A stretch of 44,565 nucleotides of DNA from assembly GCF_000224065.1 (NCBI RefSeq), contig NZ_AFWT01000039.1, forward strand, positions 1 through 44,565. Direction: 5' to 3'. The translations under genes and the position numbers were made by a program. The stretch is from Thiorhodococcus drewsii AZ1. Lineage in GTDB: Bacteria > Pseudomonadota > Gammaproteobacteria > Chromatiales > Chromatiaceae. Positions 10,673-20,634 of this stretch are shown here, one piece after another. The notes beneath the pieces were generated by a model. That model saw nothing but the letters and a program-made list of their open reading frames with translations, searched no databases and had not been told where the DNA came from. How positions within the stretch are numbered: position 1 is the stretch's first letter; each line of letters begins with the position of its first letter.

Positions 10673-11505
10673 GTCGTATAGCAGCACGTTTCGAACAGCT
10701 TGCCGGTCGCGGGCGCACCGCGCTCGTTCCGTTCGTCACCGCCGGCGATCCGAATCCCGAGGTCACGGTCCCGCTGATGCACGCCATGGTTGCGGCTGGC
10801 GCGGATTTGATCGAGCTGGGCGTTCCCTTCTCTGATCCCATGGCCGACGGTCCCGTGATCCAGCGCGCCACCGAACGCGCGCTTGCCCGTGGAGTCTCGT
10901 TGACCCAGGTGCTGGAAATGGTCCGCGCGTTCCGTGCCCAGGACCAGGACACCCCGGTCGTCCTCATGGGCTACCTGAATCCGATCGAGGTGATGGGCTA
11001 TGCCTCCTTCTCCGAGCAGGCCGGCGCCGCCGGAGTGGATGGCGCACTGATTGTGGATCTGCCGCCGGAGGAGGGGCATGATCTCATCACCATGATGCGC
11101 GACCAAGGGTTGGATCTGGTCAATCTGATCGCTCCGACCTCGACTGAGGCGCGGATCGCCAAGATCGGTCAGGTGGCCTCCGGATTCGTCTATTACGTCT
11201 CCATCAAGGGTGTCACGGGCGCGGCCCATCTGGATGCCAGCACCATCGCCGATAAGGTTGGCGAGATTCGCGCTCAGATCCGGCTTCCGGTCGGTGTCGG
11301 CTTCGGCATCAAGGATGCCGAGACGGCGGGACAGGTGGCTCGGGTGGCGGATGCCGTCATCGTCGGCAGCGCTATCGTTGGTCGAATCGAGTCGCTCGCC
11401 GATACCCCCGAGCGGATTCCTGAATCCATTGCCGAATTCCTCGGCGGTTTGCGAGCGGCTATCGACGTCGCAGATGGGGTGGGGCATGGCTCAACTTCCC
11501 GTTAA
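10669..11505 (+). CDS. trpA: Tryptophan synthase alpha chain
   Basis: Cleaves indole-3-glycerol phosphate to indole, which tunnels to TrpB. It is 278 residues with [13 protein letters not shown] at the N-terminus, the catalytic glutamate in [18 protein letters not shown], the second acid in [11 protein letters not shown], and the phosphate site VGFGIKDAE. The ATG overlaps the trpB stop by four bases. The 3' end probably overlaps accD by 20 bases. Confidence 0.97.
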   Translation: MSRIAARFEQLAGRGRTALVPFVTAGDPNPEVTVPLMHAMVAAGADLIELGVPFSDPMADGPVIQRATERALARGVSLTQVLEMVRAFRAQDQDTPVVLMGYLNPIEVMGYASFSEQAGAAGVDGALIVDLPPEEGHDLITMMRDQGLDLVNLIAPTSTEARIAKIGQVASGFVYYVSIKGVTGAAHLDASTIADKVGEIRAQIRLPVGVGFGIKDAETAGQVARVADAVIVGSAIVGRIESLADTPERIPESIAEFLGGLRAAIDVADGVGHGSTSR

Positions 11506-12454
11506 GTCGAACAAGGCGAAACAGATTGATCCTGAAGCAGGTGCCACATTGAAGCAGGCGATGGACAAAGGTAAGAGTTGGTTCGAGAAACTCATTCCGA
11601 GCCGCATCCGCATCGAGTCCAGCACCAAGCGTGCGGTTCCGGAGGGCGTTTGGGCCAAGTGTCCAGGCTGCAACGCCATTCTTTACCGCGCTGAGCTGGA
11701 GCGTAATCTGGAGGTCTGCCCCAAGTGCAGCCATCACAGCCGCCTTACCGCCCGCAAGCGTCTTGAGGCCTTTCTGGATCCCGACTGCCGAGAGGAAATC
11801 GGCGCGGATCTGGAGTCGCTGGATCCATTGAAGTTCAAGGATCTGAAGAAGTACAAGGATCGTCTCGCTGCGGCTCAGAAGCAGTCCTCCGAGAAGGAGG
11901 CGCTGGTCGTGATGCGCGGTCGATTGAAGGATGCGCCCATCGTCGCTTCGGCCTTCGAGTTCAACTTTATGGCCGGATCCATGGGGTCGGTGGTCGGCGA
12001 GCGTTTCGTGCGCGGCGTCGAGGCCGCCCTGGAGCAGGATGCTCCCTATGTCTGCTTCTCGGCGAGCGGCGGCGCGCGCATGCAGGAGAGTCTCTTCTCG
12101 CTGATGCAGATGGCCAAGACCAGTGCCGCTCTGGCCAAGATGCGCGAGCGCTCGCTGCCCTTTATCTCGGTGATGACGGATCCCACCATGGGTGGCGTGT
12201 CGGCGAGTCTGGCGATGCTCGGCGATATCAACATCGCCGAACCCAATGCGCTCATCGGTTTCGCCGGTCCGCGTGTCATCGAGCAGACCGTGCACGAGAA
12301 GCTCCCCGAGGGCTTTCAGCGCAGCGAGTTCCTGATCGAAAAGGGCGCCTTGGACATGATCATCGATCGTCGTGATCTGCGTGAGCGTATCGCCGATCTG
12401 CTCGCCATCCTGAGCCACCGGCCACGCTATTGCCGGACGGTCGTTCCGGTCTGA
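11486..12454 (+). CDS. accD: Acetyl-CoA carboxylase carboxyltransferase beta subunit
   Basis: Zinc-containing beta subunit of the carboxyltransferase that makes malonyl-CoA for fatty-acid synthesis. The four-cysteine zinc ribbon (CPGC and CPKC) is followed by the crotonase-like carboxyltransferase fold with [22 protein letters not shown] and [13 protein letters not shown]. From ATG 11486 it is 322 residues and overlaps trpA. ATG 11561 would give a protein of 297 residues beginning [10 protein letters not shown], close to the E. coli N-terminus, and is a real alternative. The trpA-accD-folC linkage is conserved in gammaproteobacteria. Confidence 0.94.
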   Translation: MAQLPVKSNKAKQIDPEAGATLKQAMDKGKSWFEKLIPSRIRIESSTKRAVPEGVWAKCPGCNAILYRAELERNLEVCPKCSHHSRLTARKRLEAFLDPDCREEIGADLESLDPLKFKDLKKYKDRLAAAQKQSSEKEALVVMRGRLKDAPIVASAFEFNFMAGSMGSVVGERFVRGVEAALEQDAPYVCFSASGGARMQESLFSLMQMAKTSAALAKMRERSLPFISVMTDPTMGGVSASLAMLGDINIAEPNALIGFAGPRVIEQTVHEKLPEGFQRSEFLIEKGALDMIIDRRDLRERIADLLAILSHRPRYCRTVVPV

Positions 12455-12469
12455 TCGCAGGTTCCAATC

Positions 12470-13798
12470 ATGAAGGCTCTTGATCACCCGGATTCGCTGG
12501 AATCCGGGTCTGGTGGCGCATGTCGTTTCGAAACGCTCGACGCCTGGCTCGACTGGCAGGTCACCCTCAATCCGAAACGGATGGAGTTTGGCTTGGAGCG
12601 GGTTGGCGAGGTCTGGCGCAGGTTGGGCCACGGCGATCCGTCCTTTCCCGTCATCACGGTGGGCGGAACCAATGGCAAGGGTTCCTGTGTCGCCATGATC
12701 GATGCCATCGCCCGCGCGGCGGGCTATCGGTGCGCGAGCTACAGCTCGCCGCATCTGCTGCGCTATAACGAGCGGATCCGTATCGATGGCGATCCCATCG
12801 CCGACGCCCCTCTGTGCGAGAGCTTCGCGCGTATCGATCGGGCCCGTGGCGATGTGCCACTGACCTATTTCGAGTTTGGAACCCTGGCCGCGATGGATCT
12901 GTTCGTCCAGGAGAAGCCTGATCTTGCCGTGTTGGAGGTCGGGCTCGGTGGACGACTCGATGCGGTCAACCTCTTCGACGCGGATGTGTCCGTGGTCACG
13001 ACGATTGGTCGTGACCACACCGTCTGGCTCGGGGAAACGCTCGACGAGATTGCGATCGAAAAGGCGGGTATCTTCCGGGCCGGGCGGCCTGCGGTCATCG
13101 GTCAGCGCGATGCCCCGGAGATCTTGCGCGAAGAGGCGATTCGCGTCGGCGCGTTGCCGCTGCAATTGGGGGGCGAGTTCGATCACGCCTCCGCCGAGGC
13201 GGGTTGGATCTGGCAGGGGCCGCACGGGCGGCGTTTCGCCTTGCCGTTACCGAGTATGCGTGGCGGCTTTCAATTGGATAATGCCTCCGCCGCCATGGTG
13301 GCGCTGGACGGCTTGGCCGAGCGTTTGCCGGTTCCGCCAAGCGCCATGCGCACGGGCTTGCAGCGTGCGCGGTTGTCCGGACGTTTCGAGGTTTATCCGG
13401 GGCCGGTGACCCGAATCTTCGACGTCGCACATAACGGTGCGGCCGCCCGCTCGCTCGCCGATAATCTGCGTGCGTTCAAAACGGGTGGGCGCATCAGGGC
13501 CGTGCTCGCGGTTCTGGCGGACAAGGATCCAGAGTCGATCGTGGCGCCGCTGTTGCCTCATGTCGATCAATGGTATCTGTCGCAGAGCGATGACGAGCGA
13601 GCGCTTTCCGTGGACGCTCTGGCCGCGCGGCTGTCCGGTTTAGTGCCGAGTCCGGCGGGCTGTTTCGCCCGTATCGAACAGGCGTTGGATGCCGCCGATA
13701 CGGTCTCTGTCGAGGGCGACAGCCTATTGGTGATGGGGTCCTTTACGACGGTTGGTCAGGCTTTGCGTTATCCGCGCGGTATCTGCGCCGATTCGTGA
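12470..13798 (+). CDS. folC: Bifunctional dihydrofolate/folylpolyglutamate synthase FolC
   Basis: Mur-ligase-family ATP enzyme that adds glutamate to dihydropteroate and to tetrahydrofolates. It is 442 residues. The P-loop is VGGTNGKGS near residue 65. YSSPHLLRYNERI follows, then LEVGLGGRLDAVN, the TTIGRDHTVWLG metal/loop segment, and DVAHNGAAARSL in the C-terminal domain (family DVAHNP). It begins 15 bases after accD, so it is part of the same transcript. Confidence 0.95.
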   Translation: MKALDHPDSLESGSGGACRFETLDAWLDWQVTLNPKRMEFGLERVGEVWRRLGHGDPSFPVITVGGTNGKGSCVAMIDAIARAAGYRCASYSSPHLLRYNERIRIDGDPIADAPLCESFARIDRARGDVPLTYFEFGTLAAMDLFVQEKPDLAVLEVGLGGRLDAVNLFDADVSVVTTIGRDHTVWLGETLDEIAIEKAGIFRAGRPAVIGQRDAPEILREEAIRVGALPLQLGGEFDHASAEAGWIWQGPHGRRFALPLPSMRGGFQLDNASAAMVALDGLAERLPVPPSAMRTGLQRARLSGRFEVYPGPVTRIFDVAHNGAAARSLADNLRAFKTGGRIRAVLAVLADKDPESIVAPLLPHVDQWYLSQSDDERALSVDALAARLSGLVPSPAGCFARIEQALDAADTVSVEGDSLLVMGSFTTVGQALRYPRGICADS

Positions 13799-13890
13799 CG
13801 GGCTATACTTATCACTCTCTGCACGAGAGTCGAATCATCGATGTCAACGTGCGGTTGATCGAGCCGCGCAAGACAACCAGGTAGATATCT

Positions 13891-14604
13891 ATGCGAGAAG
13901 GGGCCAAAAGACGCTTGGCGGGTGCCGTTGTGATCGTCGCTTTGGTGGTGATCTTTGTGCCCATGCTGTTCGAAGAAGATTCGTTGGCGCCGTCATTGGA
14001 TCAATCAATCATTCCGGGCGAGCCGGATCTCGGGGATCGCTTCGGTGCCGCGCCGCCTCTGCAGCTTCCCCTCGAGGGGAGCGATGGCCTCGCCGACGAT
14101 CCAGCGGAGTCCGAGACGGGTGTGTCGATGGGGTCCGATTCAGACGTCCAGCCTGCGGGCGCACCGGGTCAGATCGATCTCCAGTTGCCTGCGCTTCCGT
14201 CTCGGTCTGCTGAGCCGGAGCCGGACCGTCCCGCGCGGCAGGCAGCGCAGAAGCCGGCGGCACCATCCAAGCCGCCTTCCGCACCGCCGCAAAAGCCGGC
14301 GGTCGTGAAACAGAAACCCGTTGCGCCGATCGCTCCGCCCCCGCGCGGGCCGAGCGATGGCATGCCCTCCTGGGTGGTTCAGGTCGCGAGTCTCGGTGCG
14401 ATCGAGAAGGCCAATGGCCTCGCGAGCAAGCTCAAGAAATCCGGCTTCTCGGCCTTCGTCGAGAAGGCCGAGGTGCGCGGCAAGACCTATTATCGCGTGC
14501 GGGTGGGGCCGGAGCTGGATCGGGCGAACGCCGAGCGCACGGCCGCCATGCTGCGTCAGCGACAGAAGCTGGATACCCTGATCCAGCGCTATCCATCGAA
14601 CTAA
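13891..14604 (+). CDS. dedD: SPOR-domain membrane protein (DedD-like)
   Basis: Bitopic inner-membrane protein of 237 residues. It has a short basic N-terminus, a transmembrane helix at about 8-26 (LAGAVVIVALVVIFVPMLF), a long Pro/Ala/Lys-rich periplasmic linker, and a C-terminal SPOR domain from about residue 162 (PSWVVQVASL ... YYRVRVGPELD). SPOR domains bind denuded septal glycan, so a role in division is expected from the family. Position between folC and cvpA matches dedD of other gammaproteobacteria. The 92-base gap before it may hold a weak promoter. Confidence 0.88.
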   Translation: MREGAKRRLAGAVVIVALVVIFVPMLFEEDSLAPSLDQSIIPGEPDLGDRFGAAPPLQLPLEGSDGLADDPAESETGVSMGSDSDVQPAGAPGQIDLQLPALPSRSAEPEPDRPARQAAQKPAAPSKPPSAPPQKPAVVKQKPVAPIAPPPRGPSDGMPSWVVQVASLGAIEKANGLASKLKKSGFSAFVEKAEVRGKTYYRVRVGPELDRANAERTAAMLRQRQKLDTLIQRYPSN

Positions 14605-14623
14605 TGTCGGTCTGGACATCAGA

Positions 14624-15115
14624 ATGAACTGGGTCGACTACCTCATCATTTCAGTGATCGTTCTGTCCGCCCTGGTCGGGGTGGCGCGTGGTCTGATCCG
14701 TGAGGTGTTGTCGTTGGGCGTCTGGATCCTGGCGTTGCTCGTCGCCTGGTTCTTCCATCGCGATGTCGCGGATGCGCTGATCCCCTATCTGTCGCAGCCT
14801 CCAGTGCGGATCCTCGTGGCTTTCGCCGCTCTGGTTCTGGCCGTGCTATTCGTCGGCGCTATTCTGGGTGCCGTTCTGGTTGCTGTCGTCGACAAGGTCG
14901 GGCTCAATGGTTTGGACCGTTTTCTCGGGCTGGGTTTCGGGGCCGCGCGCGGGGCTCTGATCGTCTCCATGGGGGTCTTTCTCGCGGCCCTGACTCCATT
15001 GCCCGAGGATCCTGTGTGGGCCGGGTCCAGTCTGATCGGCGACTTTCAGGTCTTGGGCGACTGGTTTCTCGGCCTGGTGCCCGAGGATGTCCAGACGCGA
15101 TTGAAACAACTCTGA
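14624..15115 (+). CDS. cvpA: CvpA family membrane protein
   Basis: Integral inner-membrane protein of 163 residues with four predicted helices (about 4-26, 28-47, 62-88 and 100-123). It has the family opening WVDYLIISVIVLSALVGVAR and the conserved GLNGLDRFLGLGFGAARG segment. CvpA is needed for colicin V export in E. coli and for envelope fitness in other species; its molecular role is not settled. It starts 19 bases after dedD and precedes purF as in most gammaproteobacteria. The 121-base gap to purF shows no clear promoter or terminator. Confidence 0.93.
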   Translation: MNWVDYLIISVIVLSALVGVARGLIREVLSLGVWILALLVAWFFHRDVADALIPYLSQPPVRILVAFAALVLAVLFVGAILGAVLVAVVDKVGLNGLDRFLGLGFGAARGALIVSMGVFLAALTPLPEDPVWAGSSLIGDFQVLGDWFLGLVPEDVQTRLKQL

Positions 15116-15236
15116 GCAGGAGCTCGGATCCTCTTAGGCCGTTGCAGGGTTGAAGGAATCCTCTTTTCTAGAGTAACCTGGCCGGCTTCCAGTTATTTGC
15201 GTTCGTCTTTCGAGGCGAAGCACGGGCGAGGCCCCC

Positions 15237-16751
15237 ATGTGCGGTATCGTTGGAATCGTCGGCAAGACTCCAGTCAATCAATCACTCTACGACGCGCTCT
15301 TGTTGCTTCAGCATCGCGGGCAGGATGCGGCGGGTATCATCACCTGTCAGGGTGACAAGCTTTATCTGCGCAAGGATAAGGGTTTGGCGAGGGATGTGTT
15401 CCAAACCCGTCACATGATCCAGCTGCTCGGCAATATCGGTGTCGGTCACGTGCGCTATCCGACCGCCGGTGCCTCCAGTTCGGCGGAGGCGCAGCCCTTC
15501 TACGTCAATTCGCCCTACGGCATCGTGCTGGCTCACAACGGCAATCTCACCAATGCCGAGGAACTCAAGCACGACCTGATCGTCGACGATCTGCGTCATC
15601 TCAACACCGAGTCAGACTCCGAGATTCTGCTCAACATCTTCGCTCACGAACTGCAGATCCAGGGCAAGCTGCGCATCGACGAGCAGGATGTCTTCCGCGC
15701 GGTTGCCGGCGTGCACCGTCGCTGTCGCGGCGGTTATGCGGCTGTGGCCATGATTCCGGGATTCGGTGTTTTCGGCTTCCGCGACCCTTTCGGTATCCGT
15801 CCCCTGGTCTACGGCCGTCGCGAGACCCCCGAGGGCACCGAATACATGATCGCCTCCGAGAGCGTGGCCCTGGACAGCAACGGCTTCGAGGTCATTGCCG
15901 ACGTAGCCCCCGGCGAGGCCGTATTCATCACGGTCGACGGCGAACTCCATACCCGTCAATGTGCGGCTCAGCCGACCCTCTCGCCCTGTATCTTCGAGTT
16001 TGTCTATTTCGCCCGGCCCGACTCCATCATCGACAACATCTCGGTGCACAAGGCGCGTTCGCGCATGGGCAAGAAGCTGGCGGCCAAGATCAAGCGCGAA
16101 TGGTCGAACCACGACATCGATGTCGTCATTCCCATTCCGGACACCAGCCGCACGGCGGCCCTGCAGTTGGCCAACCATCTCGGTATCAGCTATGCCGAGG
16201 GCTTCATCAAGAACCGCTATATTGGCCGCACCTTCATCATGCCGGGCCAAAAGGTGCGCAAGAAATCGGTGCACCAGAAGCTCAATGCCATCGATCTGGA
16301 GTTCCGCAAGAAGAACGTGCTGTTGGTCGACGACTCCATCGTGCGCGGCACCACCTCGCAGCAGATCATCCAAATGGCGCGGGATGCGGGCGCGCATCGG
16401 GTCTATTTCGCCTCGGCGGCTCCACCGGTGCGCTATCCCAACGTCTATGGAATCGACATGCCGGCTGCCAGCGAATTGATCGCTTCGGGACGGACCGAAG
16501 AGGAGGTCGCGCGTGAATTGGGCGCCGACGGCCTTATCTTCCAAGATTTGCCGGATCTCATCGATGCCGTCCAGAAGAAGGGCAAGAGTCATGTCGATCG
16601 TTTCGACACGGCCGTCTTCGATGGGGTCTATGTGACGGGCGACGTGACGCCGGAATACCTCCAAGCCTTGGAGGCCCGGCGCAACGATGGTGCCAAGGAG
16701 ACACGCCAACCACCCAACGAGAGCGCCCTTGACCTCCACAACAACTACTGA
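15237..16751 (+). CDS. purF: Amidophosphoribosyltransferase PurF
   Basis: Commits PRPP to purine synthesis by replacing pyrophosphate with ammonia taken from glutamine. At 504 residues it has the E. coli-like form with no propeptide. Met is followed directly by the nucleophilic Cys2 (MCGIVGIVG), then the NTN-hydrolase glutaminase domain ([19 protein letters not shown]) and the phosphoribosyltransferase domain with [14 protein letters not shown] and [15 protein letters not shown]. Its 3' end overlaps the likely metZ start by 23 bases. Confidence 0.97.
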   Translation: MCGIVGIVGKTPVNQSLYDALLLLQHRGQDAAGIITCQGDKLYLRKDKGLARDVFQTRHMIQLLGNIGVGHVRYPTAGASSSAEAQPFYVNSPYGIVLAHNGNLTNAEELKHDLIVDDLRHLNTESDSEILLNIFAHELQIQGKLRIDEQDVFRAVAGVHRRCRGGYAAVAMIPGFGVFGFRDPFGIRPLVYGRRETPEGTEYMIASESVALDSNGFEVIADVAPGEAVFITVDGELHTRQCAAQPTLSPCIFEFVYFARPDSIIDNISVHKARSRMGKKLAAKIKREWSNHDIDVVIPIPDTSRTAALQLANHLGISYAEGFIKNRYIGRTFIMPGQKVRKKSVHQKLNAIDLEFRKKNVLLVDDSIVRGTTSQQIIQMARDAGAHRVYFASAAPPVRYPNVYGIDMPAASELIASGRTEEEVARELGADGLIFQDLPDLIDAVQKKGKSHVDRFDTAVFDGVYVTGDVTPEYLQALEARRNDGAKETRQPPNESALDLHNNY

Positions 16752-17982
16752 TCCAGGCCCGCTCGACTCGGATCCCTTTCAGCCGGGATCCGAGCGGTTC
16801 CTCGCCGGCCCCGATGCCGGTTTCGCCACGCGCGCCATCCGCATCGGGCACCAGCGCACCCCCGAGAACGAACACAGCGAGCCGGTCTTCGCGACCTCCA
16901 GCTTCGTCTTCTCCAGCGCCGCCGAGGCGGCTGCGCGCTTCGCGGGCGACGTGCCGGGAAATATCTATTCGCGCTTCACCAACCCCACGGTCCGCGCCTT
17001 CGAGGAGCGTTTGGCCTCCCTTGAAGGCGGCGACTGCTGCGTTGCGACCGCGTCCGGGATGGCGGCGATCCTGGCCGTCTGCATGGGACTGCTCAAGCAG
17101 GGCGACCGGATCGTCTCGTCGCGCAGCGTGTTCGGCAGCACCACCATGCTGTTCAACAAGTATCTGGCGCGCTTCGGTATCGAGACCTGCTTTGTTTCGT
17201 TGAGCGATCCGGACGCCTGGGAAGCGGCGATCGACGACCGCACACGGATGCTCTTCTGCGAGACCCCGTCCAATCCGCTCACCGAGATGGGCGACCTGGC
17301 GCGCCTGGCCGAGATCGCCCACCGTCACGACTGTCTGCTGGTGGTCGACAACTGCTTCTGTACCCCCGCGTTGCAGCGTCCGCTCGACTTGGGTGCGGAT
17401 ATCGTCGTCCACTCGGCGACCAAGTATCTGGACGGGCAGGGGCGTTGTGTCGGTGGGGCGGTCGTCGGGGACCGCAAGCGTGTGGGCGAGGAGGTCTTCG
17501 GCGTGCTGCGCACCGCCGGTCCGACCATGAGTCCATTCAACGCCTGGGTGTTCCTGAAGGGGCTGGAGACGCTGGAGCTGCGCATGCTGGCCCACTCCGA
17601 ACGCGCGCTTCGGCTCGCCGAGTGGCTGCTGGAGCAGTCTGCTGTGGAACGTGTTTATTATCCTGGACTCGCCGATCATCCGCAGCATGGACTCGTCGGA
17701 CCCCAGCAGCGTACCGGCGGCGGTATCGTCTCCTTCGACGTGCGCGGCGGCAAGCAGGCTGCCTGGGATTTGATCGACGCGACGCGACTCATCTCCATCA
17801 CTGCCAACCTGGGCGATGTCAAGACCACCATCACCCATCCCGCGACCACGACCCATGGGCGACTGAAGCCCGAGGAGCGCGCCGCGTCCGGGATCGGCGA
17901 CGGGCTCATCCGGGTCGCGGTCGGGCTGGAGAACATTGAGGACATCCAGGCCGACCTGGCATCGGGTCTGGCCGGACTCTGA
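16729..17982 (+). CDS. metZ: O-succinylhomoserine sulfhydrylase MetZ
   Basis: PLP-dependent gamma-replacement enzyme of the Cys/Met metabolism family. The gene order purF-metZ is that of Pseudomonas, where MetZ makes homocysteine directly from O-succinylhomoserine and sulfide. Visible motifs are [31 protein letters not shown], and the PLP lysine in [12 protein letters not shown]. The start is uncertain. TTG at 16729 has GAGAG 5 bases upstream and gives 417 residues. ATG at 16687 gives 431 residues but lacks a ribosome-binding site. Substrate preference (succinyl rather than acetyl ester) is inferred from synteny. Confidence 0.9.
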   Translation: MTSTTTTDPGPLDSDPFQPGSERFLAGPDAGFATRAIRIGHQRTPENEHSEPVFATSSFVFSSAAEAAARFAGDVPGNIYSRFTNPTVRAFEERLASLEGGDCCVATASGMAAILAVCMGLLKQGDRIVSSRSVFGSTTMLFNKYLARFGIETCFVSLSDPDAWEAAIDDRTRMLFCETPSNPLTEMGDLARLAEIAHRHDCLLVVDNCFCTPALQRPLDLGADIVVHSATKYLDGQGRCVGGAVVGDRKRVGEEVFGVLRTAGPTMSPFNAWVFLKGLETLELRMLAHSERALRLAEWLLEQSAVERVYYPGLADHPQHGLVGPQQRTGGGIVSFDVRGGKQAAWDLIDATRLISITANLGDVKTTITHPATTTHGRLKPEERAASGIGDGLIRVAVGLENIEDIQADLASGLAGL

Positions 17983-18034
17983 CCTCGGCGCTGCCCGAGT
18001 GCGTCTGAACCGAGAATCCACATACAAGCGACAG

Positions 18035-19060
18035 ATGACCGCGCCAGCCAGTATCCAGCTCATCTGTCCCGGTCTGCTCGGTCCAGTCCCGGCGCTACCG
18101 CAACCCATGCCGCCAACGGTTGCGATCGAGCGATTGCTGGGGCGCGCCGATTCCCGTCGGGATGATTGGCATGATCCCTTGTTGGCACTGTTCGGGGCCT
18201 TCGGTCTGTCCCATGCTGACGCGCGCGATCTTCCGAGCGCTCCCGTCTCTCTGCTAGGCGAGGGCACGGACGTCGATCCCGACGCCTATTGGTTGCATGC
18301 CGATCCTATCCATCTGCGTCCGGATCGCGATCGACTGCTACTCTTCGCCGGCGACTCGGTTGCTCCGGATCGGGTCGAGGCCGATGCGCTGCTCGCGGCC
18401 TTCAATGACCATTTCGCCGACGAGCGTCTGCGACTGGTCGCGCCCACACCGAACCGCTGGTATCTGCGTATCGAGACAGCGCCACCACCGTCCGAGTTGC
18501 CGCTCTATCGTATGCTCGGCCAGCCGCTCGAAGCCGTCCACTCCGGGACATCCGACTCGCGACGCTGGTCGAGCCTGCTCAACGAGACCCAGATGCTCTT
18601 CCATGCCCATCCGGTCAATCAGATGCGCATGGATCGCGGTCGCCCGACCATCAGCGGACTTTGGGTCTGGGGCGGGGGACGCTTGCCCAAGGGTATCGAC
18701 ACCGATCTGAGGTGCGTCGTCGCCGACCATCCGCTCGCGCTCGGCCTGGCGCGTTTGGCCGGTCTCGACAGCATGACGCTGGAGCGCTCGGCGCCCGAGC
18801 TGCTGGTGGAGAAGGGCAGGACACTGGTGTTTTGGGACGCCCTTTGGAATACGCTGGAGGCGCGCGATCTCGATGCGTGGGGTGCAGCGTTGGAGGATCT
18901 CGAAGCCTGGATAGCTCGAATCGAGACCGAGCTACGTCACGGTACCCTATCGGCCCTCGATATCCAGACCGGCGCTGGCCAATCCCTGTCGGTTGGTCGC
19001 CGCCACCTGCGTCGTTTTTGGCGCAAGGGAGGATTCAGCCCGCGACTGCAGGTCGGGTAG
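18035..19060 (+). CDS. COG4255-type conserved protein (phosphoglycerate mutase-like annotation)
   Basis: A soluble protein of about 341 residues. The hallmark segment is LNETQMLFHAHPVNQMRMDR followed by LWVWGGGRLP, which I associate with a widespread beta/gammaproteobacterial family often found beside recJ. That family is sometimes labelled cofactor-independent phosphoglycerate mutase-like, but no biochemical role is established. No signal peptide or membrane segment is visible. ATG 18035 was preferred because the upstream extension to 17936 has no family character. It starts 52 bases after metZ and ends just before a hairpin shared with the convergent ybaK. Confidence 0.75.
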   Translation: MTAPASIQLICPGLLGPVPALPQPMPPTVAIERLLGRADSRRDDWHDPLLALFGAFGLSHADARDLPSAPVSLLGEGTDVDPDAYWLHADPIHLRPDRDRLLLFAGDSVAPDRVEADALLAAFNDHFADERLRLVAPTPNRWYLRIETAPPPSELPLYRMLGQPLEAVHSGTSDSRRWSSLLNETQMLFHAHPVNQMRMDRGRPTISGLWVWGGGRLPKGIDTDLRCVVADHPLALGLARLAGLDSMTLERSAPELLVEKGRTLVFWDALWNTLEARDLDAWGAALEDLEAWIARIETELRHGTLSALDIQTGAGQSLSVGRRHLRRFWRKGGFSPRLQVG

Positions 19061-19080
19061 CCCCAAGCGCTCGATCTGTC

Positions 19081-19100
19081 GGTGCGAATTCATTCGCACC
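19081..19100. terminator. Perfect palindrome between convergent genes
   Basis: GGTGCGAAT and ATTCGCACC form a perfect 9-bp inverted repeat with a two-base centre (more realistically a 7-bp stem and 6-base loop). It lies 20 bases after the COG4255 stop and directly abuts the ybaK stop. Position suggests a bidirectional terminator. Similar GTGCGAAT palindromes occur as dispersed repeats in some gammaproteobacteria, so it may also be a member of a repeat family. Confidence 0.6.
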
Positions 19101-19583
19101 TCAAACCGCCATCTCGACCAGTGTCGGCTGCAGCAATCGCAGTGCGTCCTGGGTGTCGAGAGAGATGATATAACCGCGTTTGCCGCCGTTGATATAGATG
19201 CGCGGTAGCGCGGCGATCCCCTGCTCGCAATAGACAGGCATCGTATGCCGGGTGCCGAACGGCGAGGTGCCGCCGACCTGGTAGCCCGAGTGCCGGTCGG
19301 CGACTTTGGGCGCGCAAGGCGCGATGCGCTTGACTCCGACGGTGCGCGCCAGTGCCTGGGTCGAGACCTGGCGATCGCCGTGCATCAGCACGATCAGCGG
19401 ATTGCCCTTTTCATCCTCCATGATGAGCGTCTTGATGACGAGATGTTCGTCCACTCCCATCTCTTCGGCGAACTGGGCCGTGCCTCCGCCATCGACATAT
19501 TTGTAGGGATGCCCCTCGAACGGGACCTTGGCGGCGCGTAGGACACGGATGGCTTGGGTGACGGGTTCTTTGGCGGTTTTCAT
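19101..19583 (-). CDS. ybaK: Cys-tRNA(Pro)/Cys-tRNA(Cys) deacylase YbaK
   Basis: Trans-editing hydrolase that clears mischarged Cys-tRNA(Pro). It is 160 residues, equal to E. coli YbaK. Conserved features are the TLIMED strand, the GYQVGGTSPFG loop (family GGISPLG), and INGGKRGYIISL near the C-terminus, with the catalytic lysine expected in VIKTL. It is a lone gene on the minus strand, transcribed away from mtgA across a 171-base divergent spacer. An isolated TTGACA there (19705-19710) has no properly spaced -10. Confidence 0.93.
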   Translation of the reverse strand: MKTAKEPVTQAIRVLRAAKVPFEGHPYKYVDGGGTAQFAEEMGVDEHLVIKTLIMEDEKGNPLIVLMHGDRQVSTQALARTVGVKRIAPCAPKVADRHSGYQVGGTSPFGTRHTMPVYCEQGIAALPRIYINGGKRGYIISLDTQDALRLLQPTLVEMAV

Positions 19584-19754
19584 CTGAATTGGCTATCAGC
19601 CTCCAGTGGCCGGCGTCCAGCTGGATGGGCTGTGTTATCGAGGTATCCGTTCGCGGCAGCCCTTGGTTGAAAGCGGGTCGTTGAGCGCCGGCTGCGGAAC
19701 ATGAATTGACACCGTTATCATACGCCCTTGGTGGCGACAAGCAGAGGAGGGGGC

Positions 19755-20450
19755 ATGTTGCGCAAGCTGTTGCGGTGGACTGGATGGTTGGTGGGTCTCT
19801 TTCTGGCCCTTTCGGTGGTGTCGGTCGGGACACTGCGTTGGCTGGATCCACCAACCTCTTCGTTCATGCTGCAGCATTGGCTGGCTGGGCGGTTGGGGAT
19901 GATCGAGGGCGCCCAGGTTCACCATGAATGGGTCGACTGGTCCAGCATTCCGTCCGAGATGGCCCTGGCCGTCATTGCGGCCGAGGACCAGCGTTTCCCT
20001 CGGCACCATGGATTCGATCTGGTCGAGATCCGGCGCGCACTGGCGCGTTTCGAGTCGGGCGGCAAACTGCGCGGAGCCAGCACCATCAGTCAGCAGACCG
20101 CCAAGAATCTCTTCCTCTGGTCCGGTCGTGACTATGTGCGCAAGGGGTTGGAGGCCTGGTTCACCTTCCTCATCGAGACCCTCTGGTCGAAACAGCGCAT
20201 CCTTGAGGTCTATCTCAACATTGCCCAATTCGGACCCAACACCTTCGGCGTCGGTGCCGCCAGTTGGCAGTATTTCGATCGTCCTGTTCAGGCGATCGGC
20301 GCCCAGCAGGCCTCCCTGCTCGCCGCCGTCCTACCCAATCCCGTTCGCTATCGGGTCGACCGGCCGAGCGCCTGGGTGGAGAGACGCGCCGGTTGGATCC
20401 GTCGTCAAATGAACAACTTGGGCGGCACGAGTTATCTCTCCAAGCTCTGA
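19755..20450 (+). CDS. mtgA: Monofunctional peptidoglycan glycosyltransferase MtgA
   Basis: Membrane-anchored GT51 enzyme that polymerises lipid II into glycan strands. It is 231 residues from ATG 19755, which follows a strong AGGAGGGGG site. One N-terminal transmembrane helix lies at about 8-28. The catalytic-domain motifs are in order: AAEDQRFPRHHGFD with the catalytic glutamate, GASTISQQTAKNLFLW, and KQRILEVYLNIAQFGP. There is no transpeptidase domain. It lies upstream of amrS in the same direction. Confidence 0.95.
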   Translation: MLRKLLRWTGWLVGLFLALSVVSVGTLRWLDPPTSSFMLQHWLAGRLGMIEGAQVHHEWVDWSSIPSEMALAVIAAEDQRFPRHHGFDLVEIRRALARFESGGKLRGASTISQQTAKNLFLWSGRDYVRKGLEAWFTFLIETLWSKQRILEVYLNIAQFGPNTFGVGAASWQYFDRPVQAIGAQQASLLAAVLPNPVRYRVDRPSAWVERRAGWIRRQMNNLGGTSYLSKL

Positions 20451-20634
20451 TGGAACGATCCTGTCCGGTGCGTGTAGTGCTAGGATGGATGACAACAGAA
20501 CGTGATCGGCGTCGCGCTGATGGGGTTCGGTACCAAGACGGGTCGACAGTCACTGGGAGACAGTGTCCCGAACGCTCCAACCCCAGCGTGTCGCCCCCAA
20601 GTCAGTCACCACACCAGGTTTGGAGATCGCCGCG

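Noticed and set aside
11459-13225. Minus-strand open frame of 588 codons
   Set aside because: Spans the antisense of accD and folC, both certain genes; a third-position GC shadow.
16558-18267. Minus-strand open frame of 569 codons
   Set aside because: Antisense to purF/metZ and the start of the COG4255 gene; no recognisable domain.
19705-19727. TTGACA near mtgA as a promoter
   Set aside because: The nearest -10-like TATCAT is only 4 bases away and nothing fits at 16-18 bases.
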